DNA of 64,000 nucleotides, taken from Polytrichum commune. Taxonomy: Eukaryota > Streptophyta > Polytrichopsida > Polytrichales > Polytrichaceae. Location: assembly GCA_950295325.1 (NCBI GenBank), contig OX485804.1:27340001-27404000 (forward strand). Reading direction: 5' to 3'. Both the position numbers and the translations under genes were made by a program. Below are positions 62,000 through 64,000 of this stretch, piece after piece (positions within the stretch are counted from its first letter, which is position 1; every line of letters begins with the position of its first letter). The notes beneath the pieces were generated by a model. That model was given only the letters and a program-made list of their open reading frames with translations. It made no database searches and was not told the DNA's origin.

Positions 62000-64000
62000 G
62001 CACCTTGAACTTGCACAAACAACTAACAATATATGGTTTATGCATGTACTTCCACTTTGATAAGCTTCACCATAATGGTAGGGTGCGTCATACATTCAAT
62101 GTCAAGAGATCATCCATTTCAAAGACTATTCCAGCCTTAGGCAACTGAACCTCATAGTTTCTAAAGAGCCTAGGTTTAAAGCCACCACCCAACTTTTGCA
62201 AGTTTGTAGACTATTTACTACCCCCCCCCCCCCACACACACACACAAACACACTCTTTTTGTTAATAGTTGTTGTATCTATGAGTTTTGGCATCACAAAC
62301 TTGGGAAGATGAATACATGTGCTAGAGCATACGACTAGGTACACAACTTGTTGGATCTAGTGTGGTCCACATTAAATCCACCACTCCGAGATATTGAGCA
62401 TGTAGTGTAGCGTGATGCCACATAGTGGAAGCATGAAAACCAATGTGATCTATGCTAGATATTCACTTTGTGAGTTTGGTTTGGGTGTTACAAGAAGTGT
62501 ACCCACCCAACCCCTGGCATGACATGAGAAACAACTCAATTTTGAAAAGCCGATTTGAATATACATTGCACATAATACGGGCTTCTCGATCCCCTAATCT
62601 AATGTAAAAAGTAATATGATAAAACCTCGAGGTACAATGTTTATGGTATCTAGTGTCACTTACTATACGAAGTTACACAATAAGTTCCTTGTATAAATTT
62701 ATTATCTTACAAAGCAAAGTACACGTAGGTACACCTTTTATACCTACTATTGCATGTGGCCCATTATAACTTTGACACGCCATGATAATTTTGGTCAATG
62801 TAGCTTATTTATGACACACGTCAGTTTTCAACCTACAATATCACATGTTTAGAACGAGGACTACGGAATCAATAGTTTTTAACACAAACACAAGTTATCA
62901 TGAGTTGAAAGTATAATATCAAGTTAATATCGATGTTATAGAAGGATATAAGTTACAATGGACCACGGTATTTTATACCCACAATCATAGATGTAAGTAA
63001 TGTAGTTTGGCTATTGCCGAACATCAATAACTTTGTTTGGCACGTTCTTATGTTTCCAAATAACAAGTTAGAGTGTTGTGTAATATTCCTCTATCAATGA
63101 GTGACACAGAATACCCTAAAATAAGCCGTGCAACCTAACCCCGCATTCGATCACAACCGATGCCGCAAAAACATCTCCATATCATTTGATACTCGTAATA
63201 GGGGCAGCTCCTAATAGTAGGATGTGTAAGTAGCAAGTAGCAATAGCACATGCAAGCATACAATCTACGTGTTCCGAATGTAGTTCGACATGCTTAAATA
63301 TCAACCACTTGCGTTCCAAAAAGGGAGACTTGCTTTTGGAAGCTCGAATGGAAGATGGGTTTCATGAAGAAAGAAGAGTGAAGCCTCAGCTTGCCAAATT
63401 AGGGCTATGAGATGATTAGACGTATTGATATTTAGCCTTTGTAAGATTATGAACCAAGCCCCCACTCATGGTGTTGTGGGCCCGAGAATAAGTGGAGTTT
63501 ATGCTTTCTATCAATCTCTCAAGATCCTATGTGTGTGAGATTCGAAGGTTGAATATGGTGAAGTGCAATACATGTCATGTACCCGTTCCCATGTGTGTTG
63601 TAGATTCTTATAAGAGGGTGAGATGGGGTGGGGGAAGAGATCCTTGTGGCCATTTAGAGATCAAAACCAATATCGTAAGGCTTTACATAGAATTGGTTGA
63701 AGCTGAGATTTTATTTGGTCAAATGTTGTGAGTTATTGATATTTCATTTTCTTATAAAGGAGTTGAAATTCACCCATGTGGAAGTTGCATAAACAAAGCA
63801 GTGGAAGGCTTTGGAAGGGAGGGGGGGGGGGAGCACCTCTGTATCGATGATTATGAAAACGCATGGGCACCACACTTGTTATGGTATTTGGTGTCACATG
63901 CATAATAGTGTCACTGGCCCTATTTTGAGGCATATGTTAGGTTACACTAAAGATTAATAACATCGCCATAAGTGTCACCTCATGACACTTGGTGTTCAGG
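62000..64000. other. Gene-free end of the window
   Basis: AT-rich DNA with a C13 plus CA microsatellite at 62221-62250 and a G11 run at 63821-63831. No supportable gene. Confidence 0.5.

Overview
This window reads as nuclear DNA of a land plant. It carries an intact, intron-rich gene for SPIKE1, the plant DOCK-family Rho/ROP exchange factor, with canonical GT..AG introns, surrounded by AT-rich DNA full of decayed repeats. The short introns (mostly 70-500 bp) and the kinds of accessory families present suggest a bryophyte, perhaps a moss. That placement is inference; I cannot name the species.

Layout. (1) About 0.24-7.82 kb and 28.3-34.55 kb are two diverged, largely colinear copies of one block. 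Each ends in a small two-exon gene of unknown function (206 aa and 226 aa). The second copy is followed by a small ORF with an LDLNL (EAR-type) motif. (2) Between the copies, 8.41-24.95 kb is a distinct module bounded by a 56-57 bp imperfect inverted repeat. On the minus strand it holds a small Lys/Glu-rich protein gene, a FCP1/NLI-type HAD domain exon, and a large gene that I read as a ParB/DGQHR-like domain joined to a degenerate adenine/cytosine-N4 methyltransferase-like fold. On the plus strand it holds a two-exon, 970-aa protein resembling DUF7869 transposase-like proteins. (3) Scattered through this module, and seen nowhere else in the window, are about 40 copies of a 22-bp palindrome with arms GTTTGGGTCG and CGACCCAAAC around two variable bases. 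They form four regular arrays with repeat units of 36, 57, 78-79 and 158 bp. An array sits in each of the first three introns of the methyltransferase-like gene, isolated copies lie in its last exon and beyond, and the largest array lies just upstream of the transposase-like gene. (4) 35.3-40.0 kb is largely gene-free. (5) 40.01-54.50 kb (minus) is the complete SPIKE1 coding region: 30 exons that stay in frame and give 1,856 aa. (6) 54.5-64 kb holds a tandem duplication, a pyrimidine-rich possible first exon at 57.1-57.6 kb, a G-poor stretch rich in AATAGTT-like motifs, and the broken 3' part of a mariner-like transposon at 61.5-62.0 kb.

The most interesting candidate is the 16.5-kb module with its palindrome family. 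It looks like a large mobile or selfish element inserted between two tandem gene copies. Its own gene may encode the protein that reads, modifies or is regulated by the palindromes. The palindromes, their spacing and the inverted repeat are seen directly; mobility and any protein-palindrome link are hypotheses.
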